Source: Pyrodictiaceae archaeon (GTDB taxonomy: Archaea; Thermoproteota; Thermoprotei_A; Sulfolobales; Pyrodictiaceae). Taken from it: a stretch of 12,356 nt of DNA. A model generated the notes under the pieces. It was given only the letters and a program-made list of their open reading frames with translations, did no database searches and was not told the DNA's origin. The stretch spans positions 1-12,356 of the forward strand of contig JALTYD010000152.1 in the NCBI GenBank assembly GCA_027046525.1, read 5' to 3'. This document shows, piece after piece, positions 1-6,372 of the stretch; position 1 is the stretch's first letter; every line of letters begins with the position of its first letter. Made by a program: the position numbers and the translations under genes.

Positions 1-9
1 TAACTAATC

Positions 10-20
10 TTTATAATATA
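10..20 (+). promoter_or_regulatory. Archaeal TATA box for the ferritin-like gene
   Basis: The AT-only run tttataatata matches an archaeal TATA element. A box here predicts a transcript start near 38-45, which leaves a short leader containing a GGTGA-type ribosome binding site at 57-63. That geometry argues that translation of the downstream gene begins close to base 70-76, not at the first ATG at 253. Inference from spacing only. Confidence 0.5.
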
Positions 21-56
21 AAAGCTATCACCCATATTAGATACCTAGTAGTAAGC

Positions 57-63
57 GGGGTGA
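57..63 (+). promoter_or_regulatory. Ribosome binding site (ggggtga) upstream of a frame with no canonical start
   Basis: ggggtga is complementary to the archaeal 16S 3' end (anti-SD core UCACC). It lies 12 bases before an in-frame ATA codon at 76 and nothing else in that frame resembles a start until ATG 253. It also contains a GTG (60-62), but that GTG opens a different frame that closes at 123-125. This site is the main evidence that the gene begins here. Confidence 0.45.
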
Positions 64-75
64 ACAAGCTTTACA

Positions 76-552
76 ATAGATTCCCGCAAAGATCTTTATT
101 CAAAACTAGAGAAACTCACCCATAGTTTAGATCAAGCTCGTAGGAGACTAGAAGATATAGCCCTCGATGAAACAAGCGAAGCACGAGCATATGCAGAGTT
201 AGCAAAAATAAGCTACGATCCTAGCAATAGGTGGTCTCTCTTCCTAATAGCTATGGATAGTATAGTCCATAGAGAGATAGCATGGGCCCTTATAAGAGCT
301 ATAACAGAGATCCAGACACTAGTCAGAGAGATACTATCGTATACTCCAAGAAAAGAGGACGAAGTACGCTTACATGAACTCGTTGAAATACATAGAAGCA
401 TAGAAGATCTAGCTGAAGCTAGTTATGAAGACCTAGTAACCCTCGCCGAGAGTGGGACTACTCTACAGAGAATATTCCAGTTATTTGTAGAAGAAGAAAG
501 AAAACACTCTTCTATGGCTAGAGAGATAGCCGAAAAGTTGAAAACAGCTTAG
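76..552 (+). CDS. Ferritin-like four-helix protein, start codon uncertain (ATA at 76, otherwise ATG at 253)
   Basis: A small, almost all-helical cytosolic protein resembling the rubrerythrin/ferritin-like superfamily. The frame is open from base 64. Counted from the ATA at 76 it is 158 residues with four helices: roughly 29-46 (ETSEARAYAELA), 51-85 (MDSIVHREIA), 93-122 and 127-156. The last helix carries VEEERKHSSMAREI, with the ferritin-type ExxH pair at E141 and H144. Helix 2 has H65 but not a clean ExxH, so a complete di-iron site is not assured. Beginning at ATG 253 would delete helix 1 and half of helix 2, leaving an incomplete bundle, although the upstream codons read as normal protein. 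No ATG, GTG or TTG lies in this frame between 64 and 252. The gene therefore uses a non-canonical start or carries a frameshift after GTG 60. It overlaps the convergent endonuclease gene by 4 bases at its end. Family is inferred; the function (iron or peroxide handling) is not proven. Confidence 0.65.
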   Translation: MDSRKDLYSKLEKLTHSLDQARRRLEDIALDETSEARAYAELAKISYDPSNRWSLFLIAMDSIVHREIAWALIRAITEIQTLVREILSYTPRKEDEVRLHELVEIHRSIEDLAEASYEDLVTLAESGTTLQRIFQLFVEEERKHSSMAREIAEKLKTA

Positions 553-1397
553 CAGTTTTCTTCACAAATCTTCTTCATAACAATAGCATCTCTGTCAAGA
601 ATAGGGCTCTCTGATATAATAACTGCGCTAACTCCAACTTCTTTCAATCCCCTGCATACTATACTCCACTCAGGGCCATACTCTGTCTCTGCAAGAGTAT
701 GATGCTCCCGTTCACCTCCTCGGCCATACTCAATTTTGCTAAAATGTGTATGTAATGGATCAACTGCTTCTCTCCCAAGCTCTTTCTCTACTCTCTCGAG
801 AACTCCTATAACTTCATCTATGTTTGTAATGAATGTACCTTCACTCCTTGCATAGAGATGTGCCCAATCAATTGTAGGTTTACAAGGACTGACTTCTTTA
901 CAAATAGCTATTACTTCTTCTAGACTACCTACTTGTGAGTCTTTGCCTGTAGTTTCTGGGGAAAGAAATACTCCTCTTATAGAATTTTGTTCAATATAGC
1001 TAGCTACTTCTGATAATGAATTAATGGTCTGTCTTAGAGCATCTTCTCTGTTACTATGTCCTTTATAATATCCTGGGTGGAAAACAACTACATATGCATT
1101 CATCCATGATGCTGCGTCAACAGCTCTTATCAGTCTCTCTACACTCTTTCTAACAGTATCAGTCTTAGGGGAAGCAAAATTTAGAAAATATGGTGCATGC
1201 ATAGACACTATTACGTTTTTCTCTCTAGCTTTCTCTCTAATAGCTTCAGCGTTTTCCTTCTTAATAGCTACTCCTCTCACAGCCTCGTATTCAATAGCAT
1301 CTAGTCCCATTTCAGATATAATCTCAATAGCTCTGACGTAATCACCACTTTTCATATCATAGGGTTTGCCTGCTGGCCCGAACCTCAGTTTCTGCAT
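549..1397 (-). CDS. nfo: Endonuclease IV-like TIM-barrel protein (AP endonuclease family 2)
   Basis: 282 residues, close to the usual 270-290 of endonuclease IV, which cuts DNA at abasic sites using three metal ions. The metal ligands fall in the expected order: H67 (SMHAPY), H107 (VFHPG), E148 (SPETTGK), D177 and H180 (TIDWAH), H216 or H218 (HTHFS), E231-x-H233 (GEREHHT) and E263 (SESP). The E. coli enzyme has Asp-x-His where this protein has Glu-x-His. From memory, archaeal members of the family share this variant, but it leaves open a sugar-isomerase-like or other role for the same fold. The ATG start is supported by gggag six bases upstream and by the conserved N-terminal FGPAGKP. The gene lies 141 bases downstream of the CmpX/MscS-like gene on the same strand and might be partly co-transcribed with it. 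It ends with a 4-base tail-to-tail overlap with the ferritin-like gene. Confidence 0.75.
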   Translation of the reverse strand: MQKLRFGPAGKPYDMKSGDYVRAIEIISEMGLDAIEYEAVRGVAIKKENAEAIREKAREKNVIVSMHAPYFLNFASPKTDTVRKSVERLIRAVDAASWMNAYVVVFHPGYYKGHSNREDALRQTINSLSEVASYIEQNSIRGVFLSPETTGKDSQVGSLEEVIAICKEVSPCKPTIDWAHLYARSEGTFITNIDEVIGVLERVEKELGREAVDPLHTHFSKIEYGRGGEREHHTLAETEYGPEWSIVCRGLKEVGVSAVIISESPILDRDAIVMKKICEENC

Positions 1398-1460
1398 ACT
1401 ATTCTCCCAAAGTATAAACTACTACACTGTTACAGTCTATTAGGCTTAGGAGTGATCTAT

Positions 1461-1492
1461 GCATCTTTGCTAGGATCCACCGACTAAGATGC
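1461..1492. repeat. Perfect 7-bp inverted repeat with 18-nt loop in the intergenic gap
   Basis: gcatctt (1461-1467) and aagatgc (1486-1492) are exact reverse complements, with an 18-base loop that itself contains the palindrome ggatcc. The element lies between the end of the CmpX/MscS-like gene and the start of the endonuclease gene, about 64 bases upstream of the latter. It could be an RNA hairpin in a read-through transcript, a regulator-binding dyad, or chance. A 7-bp arm is not strong evidence by itself. Confidence 0.4.
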
Positions 1493-1524
1493 CAATAATG
1501 CTAGTTATTCATATAGGTGGTGGG

Positions 1525-1538
1525 AAAAAGACACGATT
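1525..1538 (-). terminator. Possible T-run terminator after the CmpX/MscS-like gene
   Basis: On the minus strand the bases just after the stop codon read into gtcttttt, a five-T run about ten bases downstream of the coding end. Archaeal termination typically occurs at T-rich stretches without a hairpin. A single run of five is weak, and read-through into the endonuclease gene is equally possible. Confidence 0.22.
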
Positions 1539-2387
1539 TTATCCTGATCTCTCTACAGCCATTTTCTTTGCTAATGCATACATTATTGGGACAAGTAATA
1601 GAGCAGCAGCTATAGCTATACCCCATGCAAGATTAGCTATAACTTTTGAAGTCTCTGCGACCGGTCCGAAGATTCCAGCGATACCTATTACGAGGAACAC
1701 GAAGAGTACTAGAAATTTAGCATAGCCAGCAATTGGTTTAAAATCTTCGTGTTTATTAGCTATAGAGTCTACTAATCTCTCAGATAATGTTATACCTAGA
1801 GCTATAGCGATAACACCAAGAAGTAGTGGATACACTATATACCCAGGTAGTAATAGCATATTAAAAGCTATACTTAGTAAAACTGCTAAGAGACCTACAA
1901 ATAAGAGATCTTTTATGAGATCAGTTAGATCTCGTTTATCTTCTGGGAGTACTGTACTAAACAATGTAGCTATGAAAGTTGCTAGTAATTCGAAGAGCAC
2001 AGAGCCTATTACTAGTACTATAAGAGCACCAATAACTCTTGCAACATAAGTTGCTATAAACCATACATAATTTCCAACTTGACCCCCGATCTCGAGTACT
2101 ATGAGAGCAACCATTATACCAACAATTATCACAAATGCTTTAACTAGTAAGCCAGCAAATTTAGATAGATCTATTCCTGCTGCCCGAAATGCTCTTCCTA
2201 ACTCGGTTTTATCAGCAGCTTTTTCTATCCCTAACCTCTCTATAAGTCTATCAGCAGCTCTTCCCGCTATTCCTCCTATCCAGATGGATAACAGAATAAT
2301 AATGAGAGCTGCTATTATATCTGGTAATGCAGCTACAATTTGTCTTAAAACATCTTCTAGCCCTGCAGTTAAAACATCTAGTACCAT
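1539..2387 (-). CDS. CmpX/MscS-type multi-pass membrane protein (conserved TM-helix family)
   Basis: A 282-residue, very hydrophobic protein with about seven predicted membrane spans: roughly 20-42, 79-100, 113-143, 159-179, 183-203, 222-242 and 250-272. The first span with its flanks (LPDIIAALIIILLSIWIGG followed by GRAADRLIERLG) matches the conserved TM-helix module found in CmpX and some mechanosensitive-channel-like proteins. A second related segment appears near 117-140 (VIGALIVLVIG). There is no soluble MscS beta-domain or cytoplasmic vestibule, so calling it a channel goes beyond the evidence; a role in envelope stress or membrane tension is a family-level guess. ATG start at 2387 with ggtg six bases upstream. 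It has its own TATA box at 2439-2446, just past the end of mgtE, so it is likely transcribed separately from mgtE. Confidence 0.65.
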   Translation of the reverse strand: MVLDVLTAGLEDVLRQIVAALPDIIAALIIILLSIWIGGIAGRAADRLIERLGIEKAADKTELGRAFRAAGIDLSKFAGLLVKAFVIIVGIMVALIVLEIGGQVGNYVWFIATYVARVIGALIVLVIGSVLFELLATFIATLFSTVLPEDKRDLTDLIKDLLFVGLLAVLLSIAFNMLLLPGYIVYPLLLGVIAIALGITLSERLVDSIANKHEDFKPIAGYAKFLVLFVFLVIGIAGIFGPVAETSKVIANLAWGIAIAAALLLVPIMYALAKKMAVERSG

Positions 2388-2438
2388 TAATTACACCACG
2401 AAGTCTAGTTCATCACCATATATAGTAGGGGCTAAGAG

Positions 2439-2446
2439 TATATAAA
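2439..2446 (-). promoter_or_regulatory. TATA box for the CmpX/MscS-like gene
   Basis: Read on the minus strand this is tttatata, centred about 55 bases before the ATG at 2387. This predicts a transcript start near 2416 and a leader of about 30 bases that contains the ggtg ribosome binding site (2394-2397). It sits only about 36 bases beyond the mgtE stop codon. Confidence 0.5.
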
Positions 2447-2481
2447 CGAAGTTATCAGAGACACATAACTATACTACTACT

Positions 2482-4065
2482 TTAGATACCTAAGACTAGT
2501 TTAGAAGCAACTGTCATATAGATTAGTGCTACACTTACATCAACTAGTGTTGTTATTAATGGGGCAGATAGAGCAGCTGGATCAAAGCCTATTCTCCTAC
2601 TTATTATAGGGAGAAGAGATCCCACTAAGTCAGCCATTACAATAACAAGAAAAAGAGTTACAGCTACTGCTACTGCCACTTTTAGATCACCACTGACTAC
2701 GTATGCGAATCCAAGCCCTATCATAGAAAACACAAAGCCTATTATAGTAGAAGTAGCTACTTCTTTGAATACCACCTTGAAGAGATCTATTCTACTCTTA
2801 TCTGAAATTTCTCCTAGTGCTAATGCCCTAATAATCATACTGCTCGCTTGACTACCTACATTCCCACCTGTATCCATAACTAGAGGTATAAATGCAGCTA
2901 TAATAGCTGCCTTCGAGATAACATCTTCATAATTTTTAAGAATATTTGCTGTAAAGGCTTGAACTATATATATTACTATCAGCCAAGTAAGCCTAATCCC
3001 TACGAGATCTTTAACAGATGTGCTTAAGTATCTTTCAATGTGTTTTCCAAATCCTCCAACAGCTCCTCCAACTTTAGCAATATCTTCTGCAGCTTCTTCG
3101 CTTATGACATACGCTATATCTTCTACTGTTATAATACCTAGAAACTTGTTTTCTTCATCTACAACTGGAACTTTATTAACATAGTATCTAAGCATCATTT
3201 TCGCTACCTCCTCTTGGTCTACGTCAGGAGTAACAGTTACTCTAGGTTTTACTGCTACTCTTCCTATATACTCATCAAGAGGGTATCTCAGAAGCTCATC
3301 TAGTCTTACTAGTCCAACCAGTCTATTTTCCTTATCTACTACAACTATTGTATCCTTTACATCATAATCCCCTCTTCTTATCTCCTGGAGAGCATCTTGG
3401 ATTGTTGTATTCTCAGCAAGAATAGGTACGCTTCTTGTCATTATACCTCCTGCAGTATCTGGAGGATATTCTAGCAATTGTTTAGTCTGCTCTCTGTATT
3501 CCCGTGGAAGATTGAGAATTATGGATCTAGCTTTTTCTTCTTCGACTACCTGTAGTATATCGACTGCTTCATCTGGATCTAATTTTTCAAGTGCTTGTGC
3601 TATAGTCTTCGGACTTAGTGTAGCAGATATTTCTTTTATAATGGTTTCATCTCCTTGATCTAGCAGCCCTGCTATCGTTTCTACTGATAGCATTTCATAG
3701 GTAACTTTTCTTCTATCCTCGCTTAACCTAACTAGGATATCTAGGATGTCAGGAGGTTCAAGATATACTTCTAGTATTTTCATGAATTCTAGTTTATTCT
3801 CTAGGAACCTAGCTATAAGTTCTGCAGCATCGGGTCCAAGCTTAGCTACTTCTATATCTGCTTCTTCTATTTCTTCTTCTTCGATAGCTTCTTTAAATAC
3901 CTCGTAGTCATGTGTGATCTCCGCTAAGAATAGTATGTATGCTCTACCATCGACAGTATATCCAAAATTTGTGATAATGTTAGCTCCTAACCTAGAAATA
4001 ACTGTTGTTATTCTCTGTAATAATCCTGGCCTATCACGAGCTACTACAAGTACTACTATATCCAT
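2482..4065 (-). CDS. mgtE: MgtE-type magnesium transporter with an N-terminal ACT domain
   Basis: MgtE proteins are homodimeric Mg2+ channels of the cytoplasmic membrane, closed by their cytosolic domains when internal Mg2+ is high. This one has 527 residues; a typical MgtE has about 450. The extra 75 are an ACT domain (1-75): beta strand VVLVVAR, then the conserved turn and helix DRPGLLQRITTVISRLG, strands near 30-50, and helix plus strand to 75. Next come the MgtE N domain (about 90-205), two CBS domains (about 206-265 and 266-325, preceded by DTAGGIMT), a plug helix (about 340-355), and the pore domain with five spans (about 357-527). Pore signatures are intact: DTGGNVGSQASS (398-409), RALALGEI (413-420) and FDPAALSAPLITTLVD (494-509), with D509 at the place of the pore Asp. 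ATG start at 4065 preceded by gagggtg. ACT domains commonly bind amino acids; ligand control of this transporter is inference. Divergent from the GlmU-like gene. Confidence 0.92.
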   Translation of the reverse strand: MDIVVLVVARDRPGLLQRITTVISRLGANIITNFGYTVDGRAYILFLAEITHDYEVFKEAIEEEEIEEADIEVAKLGPDAAELIARFLENKLEFMKILEVYLEPPDILDILVRLSEDRRKVTYEMLSVETIAGLLDQGDETIIKEISATLSPKTIAQALEKLDPDEAVDILQVVEEEKARSIILNLPREYREQTKQLLEYPPDTAGGIMTRSVPILAENTTIQDALQEIRRGDYDVKDTIVVVDKENRLVGLVRLDELLRYPLDEYIGRVAVKPRVTVTPDVDQEEVAKMMLRYYVNKVPVVDEENKFLGIITVEDIAYVISEEAAEDIAKVGGAVGGFGKHIERYLSTSVKDLVGIRLTWLIVIYIVQAFTANILKNYEDVISKAAIIAAFIPLVMDTGGNVGSQASSMIIRALALGEISDKSRIDLFKVVFKEVATSTIIGFVFSMIGLGFAYVVSGDLKVAVAVAVTLFLVIVMADLVGSLLPIISRRIGFDPAALSAPLITTLVDVSVALIYMTVASKLVLGI

Positions 4066-4070
4066 TACAG

Positions 4071-4077
4071 CACCCTC
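4071..4077 (-). promoter_or_regulatory. Ribosome binding site of mgtE
   Basis: On the minus strand gagggtg lies five bases before the ATG at 4065. It is a good match to the archaeal anti-SD and fixes the start so that the full ACT domain is included in the protein. Confidence 0.55.
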
Positions 4078-4119
4078 TCTTTACTACTAGATTTTTCTTA
4101 GCTACTCTACTGGGGTTTT

Positions 4120-4128
4120 GTTAAAAAC
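4120..4128 (-). promoter_or_regulatory. Candidate TATA box for mgtE
   Basis: Minus-strand gtttttaac lies about 60 bases before the mgtE ATG and would give a leader of about 30-35 bases carrying the gagggtg site. It is weaker than the opposing TATA box at 4137-4145. The two boxes lie nearly back to back in the 95-base divergent gap, so the two genes could compete for or share promoter factors. Confidence 0.33.
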
Positions 4129-4136
4129 ATCTCCCG

Positions 4137-4145
4137 TTTATAAAA
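4137..4145 (+). promoter_or_regulatory. TATA box for the GlmU-like gene, probably near-leaderless
   Basis: tttataaaa starts 24 bases before the GTG at 4161. This spacing fits a transcript that begins at or within a few bases of the start codon, the leaderless arrangement common in crenarchaea. A gggt at 4151-4154 is a poor ribosome binding site, which also agrees with leaderless translation. Confidence 0.5.
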
Positions 4146-4160
4146 GACTAGGGTAAAGTA

Positions 4161-5492
4161 GTGAGTAGGTATGCTATTATACTAGCAGCTGGGAAAGGAG
4201 AAAGACTATGGCCTCTAACTTCTACTAGACCTAAACCACTCCTCCCTCTACCCAACGGCCAATCTGTAATCTCAAGGATAGTAGAGCAAGTATATCATAG
4301 AGTTAACGGTATTGTCGTCGTTATATCAGACAATATCTATGGAAAGCTAATAAGAGAAGAACTTACTGTGAAAACATCACTACCTATAACGTATTCAATA
4401 CAACACAAGAAGCAGGGAACTGCTGCAGCTATAGAAGCTGGGCTAAAAGCACTACCACGCAGTGTGGACGAAGTACTGATTATACATGGAGACTTATTTG
4501 TCGAAGATAAAATCTTCGAGCTTGTGGAAAAACATAGCTCTCCGTTGATTGTTGGCTATCAAACTAGTGATCCATGGGAATATGGAGTTCTTCTAGCTAG
4601 TCATAACTGTCTAAAAGATGTCGTAGAGAAACCTAATCGTTCTATAGTTCAGGAGATATCGCCACTAATTAATACAGGTATTTATATGTTAGAGAAGAAT
4701 CTGCTAGAGGAAGCTATTAGCAAAGTAAAACCTAGTGAAAGAGGAGAATATGAAGCTACTGATGCACTCAAATATATAGCTCGACGAAAATGTATCAAGA
4801 TCGTATACTACGATGGGGTCTGGATCGATATCGGTAGGCCATGGGATCTATTTAGTGTTTATCGTTTCATTCTTAGATCTCTAACTAGTAGACGTAATGA
4901 ACCTATACTAAGAGGAGAAATAGAGTCAAACGTCGAGATAAGAGGTCCTGTAGTTGTTACAGAGAATGCTATCGTTAGAAGCTACTCAGTCATAGAAGGT
5001 CCTGCTTATATCGATGGAGAAGTAGGTCCTCTCGCCAGAATTAGACCAGGTACATTTATCCTAGCAGATTCATATGTAGGATCTCATACAGAAATTAAGA
5101 ATTCTATCCTATTCAGAGGCTCAAAAGCTCCACACTTAAACTACGTAGGTGATTCTATTCTTGGAGAGAATGTCAATCTAGGTGCAGGCACTATTACTGC
5201 TAACTTAAGATTCGATCATAAAACTATCAAAATGATGCTTAAAGGTAGAATAGTTGATTCAGGCTTGAAGAAGTTTGGGACTATAATAGGGGATAATGCT
5301 CAGACTGGAATAAATGTGTCGATACTTCCTGGTAAAAGAATTGGTGCATATAGCTGGGTTTATCCCGGTCTAACTGTTGATAGCGATATACCAGACTGTA
5401 AGATGGCTATACCTTCTCCAGACAAGACTAGAATAGAATATATCGATATAAGTAAAAAGGCTGGTTGTCCTGATTACTTATCTAGTCTTTGA
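4161..5492 (+). CDS. glmU: Bifunctional sugar-1-phosphate nucleotidylyltransferase / amino-sugar-1-phosphate acetyltransferase (ST0452/GlmU-like)
   Basis: 443 residues in two domains. The N-terminal half (1-235) is a Rossmann-type nucleotidyltransferase: [19 protein letters not shown] (8-26) binds the NTP phosphates, QGTAAAI (85-91) the base, HGDL (109-112) holds a metal Asp, followed by EKP (156-158), NTGIY (171-175) and WIDIG with the second metal Asp (D223). The C-terminal half (about 248-425) is a left-handed beta-helix acetyltransferase with hexapeptide-like repeats. H325, Y328, N348, K354 and K357 match, at a constant offset of 17, the residues I recall as catalytic in Sulfolobus ST0452 (H308, Y311, N331, K337, K340). 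The enzyme should make UDP-GlcNAc (and possibly dTDP-glucose) in the cytosol for N-glycans and surface polymers; exact substrates cannot be read from sequence. GTG start, because the family motif begins within a few residues. Its last 11 bases overlap the end of sucD on the other strand. Confidence 0.9.
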   Translation: MSRYAIILAAGKGERLWPLTSTRPKPLLPLPNGQSVISRIVEQVYHRVNGIVVVISDNIYGKLIREELTVKTSLPITYSIQHKKQGTAAAIEAGLKALPRSVDEVLIIHGDLFVEDKIFELVEKHSSPLIVGYQTSDPWEYGVLLASHNCLKDVVEKPNRSIVQEISPLINTGIYMLEKNLLEEAISKVKPSERGEYEATDALKYIARRKCIKIVYYDGVWIDIGRPWDLFSVYRFILRSLTSRRNEPILRGEIESNVEIRGPVVVTENAIVRSYSVIEGPAYIDGEVGPLARIRPGTFILADSYVGSHTEIKNSILFRGSKAPHLNYVGDSILGENVNLGAGTITANLRFDHKTIKMMLKGRIVDSGLKKFGTIIGDNAQTGINVSILPGKRIGAYSWVYPGLTVDSDIPDCKMAIPSPDKTRIEYIDISKKAGCPDYLSSL

Positions 5493-6360
5493 TTAATTCT
5501 TTAATATACTCTACAACTCGGAATGGTGTATCTGCTACTTTTACACCAACCGATGTAAATGCTTTTACTTTGTCTTCGTAGTAGCCGCTTCCCATAGATA
5601 TTATTGCACCAGCATGCCCCATACGTTTACCTGGAGGTGCTGTCTTTCCAGCAATATAAGCTATCACAGGCTTAGGATATTTTGTATCTAGTATATATTT
5701 TGCAGCTCTCTCCTCTGCATCTCCTCCAATCTCACCTATAATAACTACGGCTTTTGTTTCATCGTCATTTCTATACATCTCTAGTACGTCGATAAAGTCC
5801 ATCCCAGTAATAGGATCACCACCAATGCCTATTGCTGTACTCTGTCCATAACCTTCTCTTGTAAGTGTAAATGCTATCTCGTAGGTTAATGTCCCGCTTC
5901 TAGAAACTATCCCTATGTTTCCTTCTCTGAAGACATGCCCAGGCATGATTCCTACTTTCGTCTTTCCAGGTGATATTACTCCGGGACAATTTGGACCAAC
6001 AATCCAAGTGTTTTTACTACGTGCATAGTTAACAAACTCTAGTGCTTCATGTACAGGTATATGTTCTGTAATCACTACAACTACTTTCATACCATTATCT
6101 ATAGCTTCATAGACAGCATCTGTTGCAAAACGAGCCGGTACAAAGATTATCGACGTATTTGCATCAGGGTGGCTTTTTAGTGCTTCTTCCACCGTGTCGT
6201 AGACTGGGACTCCATGTACATTAGCTCCTCCTTTCCCAGGAGTTACCCCTGCTACTATCTTAGTACCGTATTCAAGCATAAGTTTCGTGTGAAAGCTACC
6301 TTCTCTACCAGTAATTCCTTGTACTATGACACGTGTATTTTCATCCACAAGTATAGCCAT
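5482..6360 (-). CDS. sucD: Succinyl-CoA synthetase (ligase) alpha subunit
   Basis: The alpha subunit binds CoA and carries the phosphohistidine in succinate + CoA + NTP = succinyl-CoA + NDP + Pi. The protein has 292 residues from the ATG at 6360, the normal length. Visible are the CoA-binding Rossmann start [15 protein letters not shown], then [31 protein letters not shown], and GHAGAIIS with the active-site His (residue 249 from this start). An upstream in-frame GTG at 6369 would add three residues, but that GTG is part of the ribosome binding site ggggtgag. The family usually begins [15 protein letters not shown], so ATG 6360 is preferred. The gene follows sucC after 11 bases, an obvious operon. 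Its end overlaps the GlmU-like gene by 11 bases tail to tail. Confidence 0.95.
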   Translation of the reverse strand: MAILVDENTRVIVQGITGREGSFHTKLMLEYGTKIVAGVTPGKGGANVHGVPVYDTVEEALKSHPDANTSIIFVPARFATDAVYEAIDNGMKVVVVITEHIPVHEALEFVNYARSKNTWIVGPNCPGVISPGKTKVGIMPGHVFREGNIGIVSRSGTLTYEIAFTLTREGYGQSTAIGIGGDPITGMDFIDVLEMYRNDDETKAVVIIGEIGGDAEERAAKYILDTKYPKPVIAYIAGKTAPPGKRMGHAGAIISMGSGYYEDKVKAFTSVGVKVADTPFRVVEYIKELIKD

Positions 6361-6364
6361 GAAC

Positions 6365-6372
6365 CTCACCCC
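6365..6372 (-). promoter_or_regulatory. Ribosome binding site deciding the sucD start
   Basis: Minus-strand ggggtgag lies four bases before ATG 6360 and begins at the last base of the sucC stop codon. It is an almost ideal archaeal SD and allows coupled translation of the two subunits. It also explains away the in-frame GTG at 6369. Confidence 0.6.

Noticed and set aside
1411..1420. Minus-strand agtttatact as TATA box for the endonuclease IV-like gene.
   Set aside because: It is only about 18 bases before the ATG, which would put the transcript start inside the gene, while the conserved FGPAGKP N-terminus requires translation from 1397. The promoter must lie further upstream or the gene is read through from the CmpX/MscS-like gene.
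1489..1725. Plus-strand open frame across the end of the CmpX/MscS-like gene.
   Set aside because: It lies antisense to a well-supported membrane protein, has no recognisable motif, and most of its length mirrors the codon bias of the opposite strand.
2101..2445. Plus-strand open frame of about 114 codons opposite the start of the CmpX/MscS-like gene.
   Set aside because: Low-complexity Ser/Ala/Ile-rich product typical of an antisense shadow; no ribosome binding site or family resemblance.
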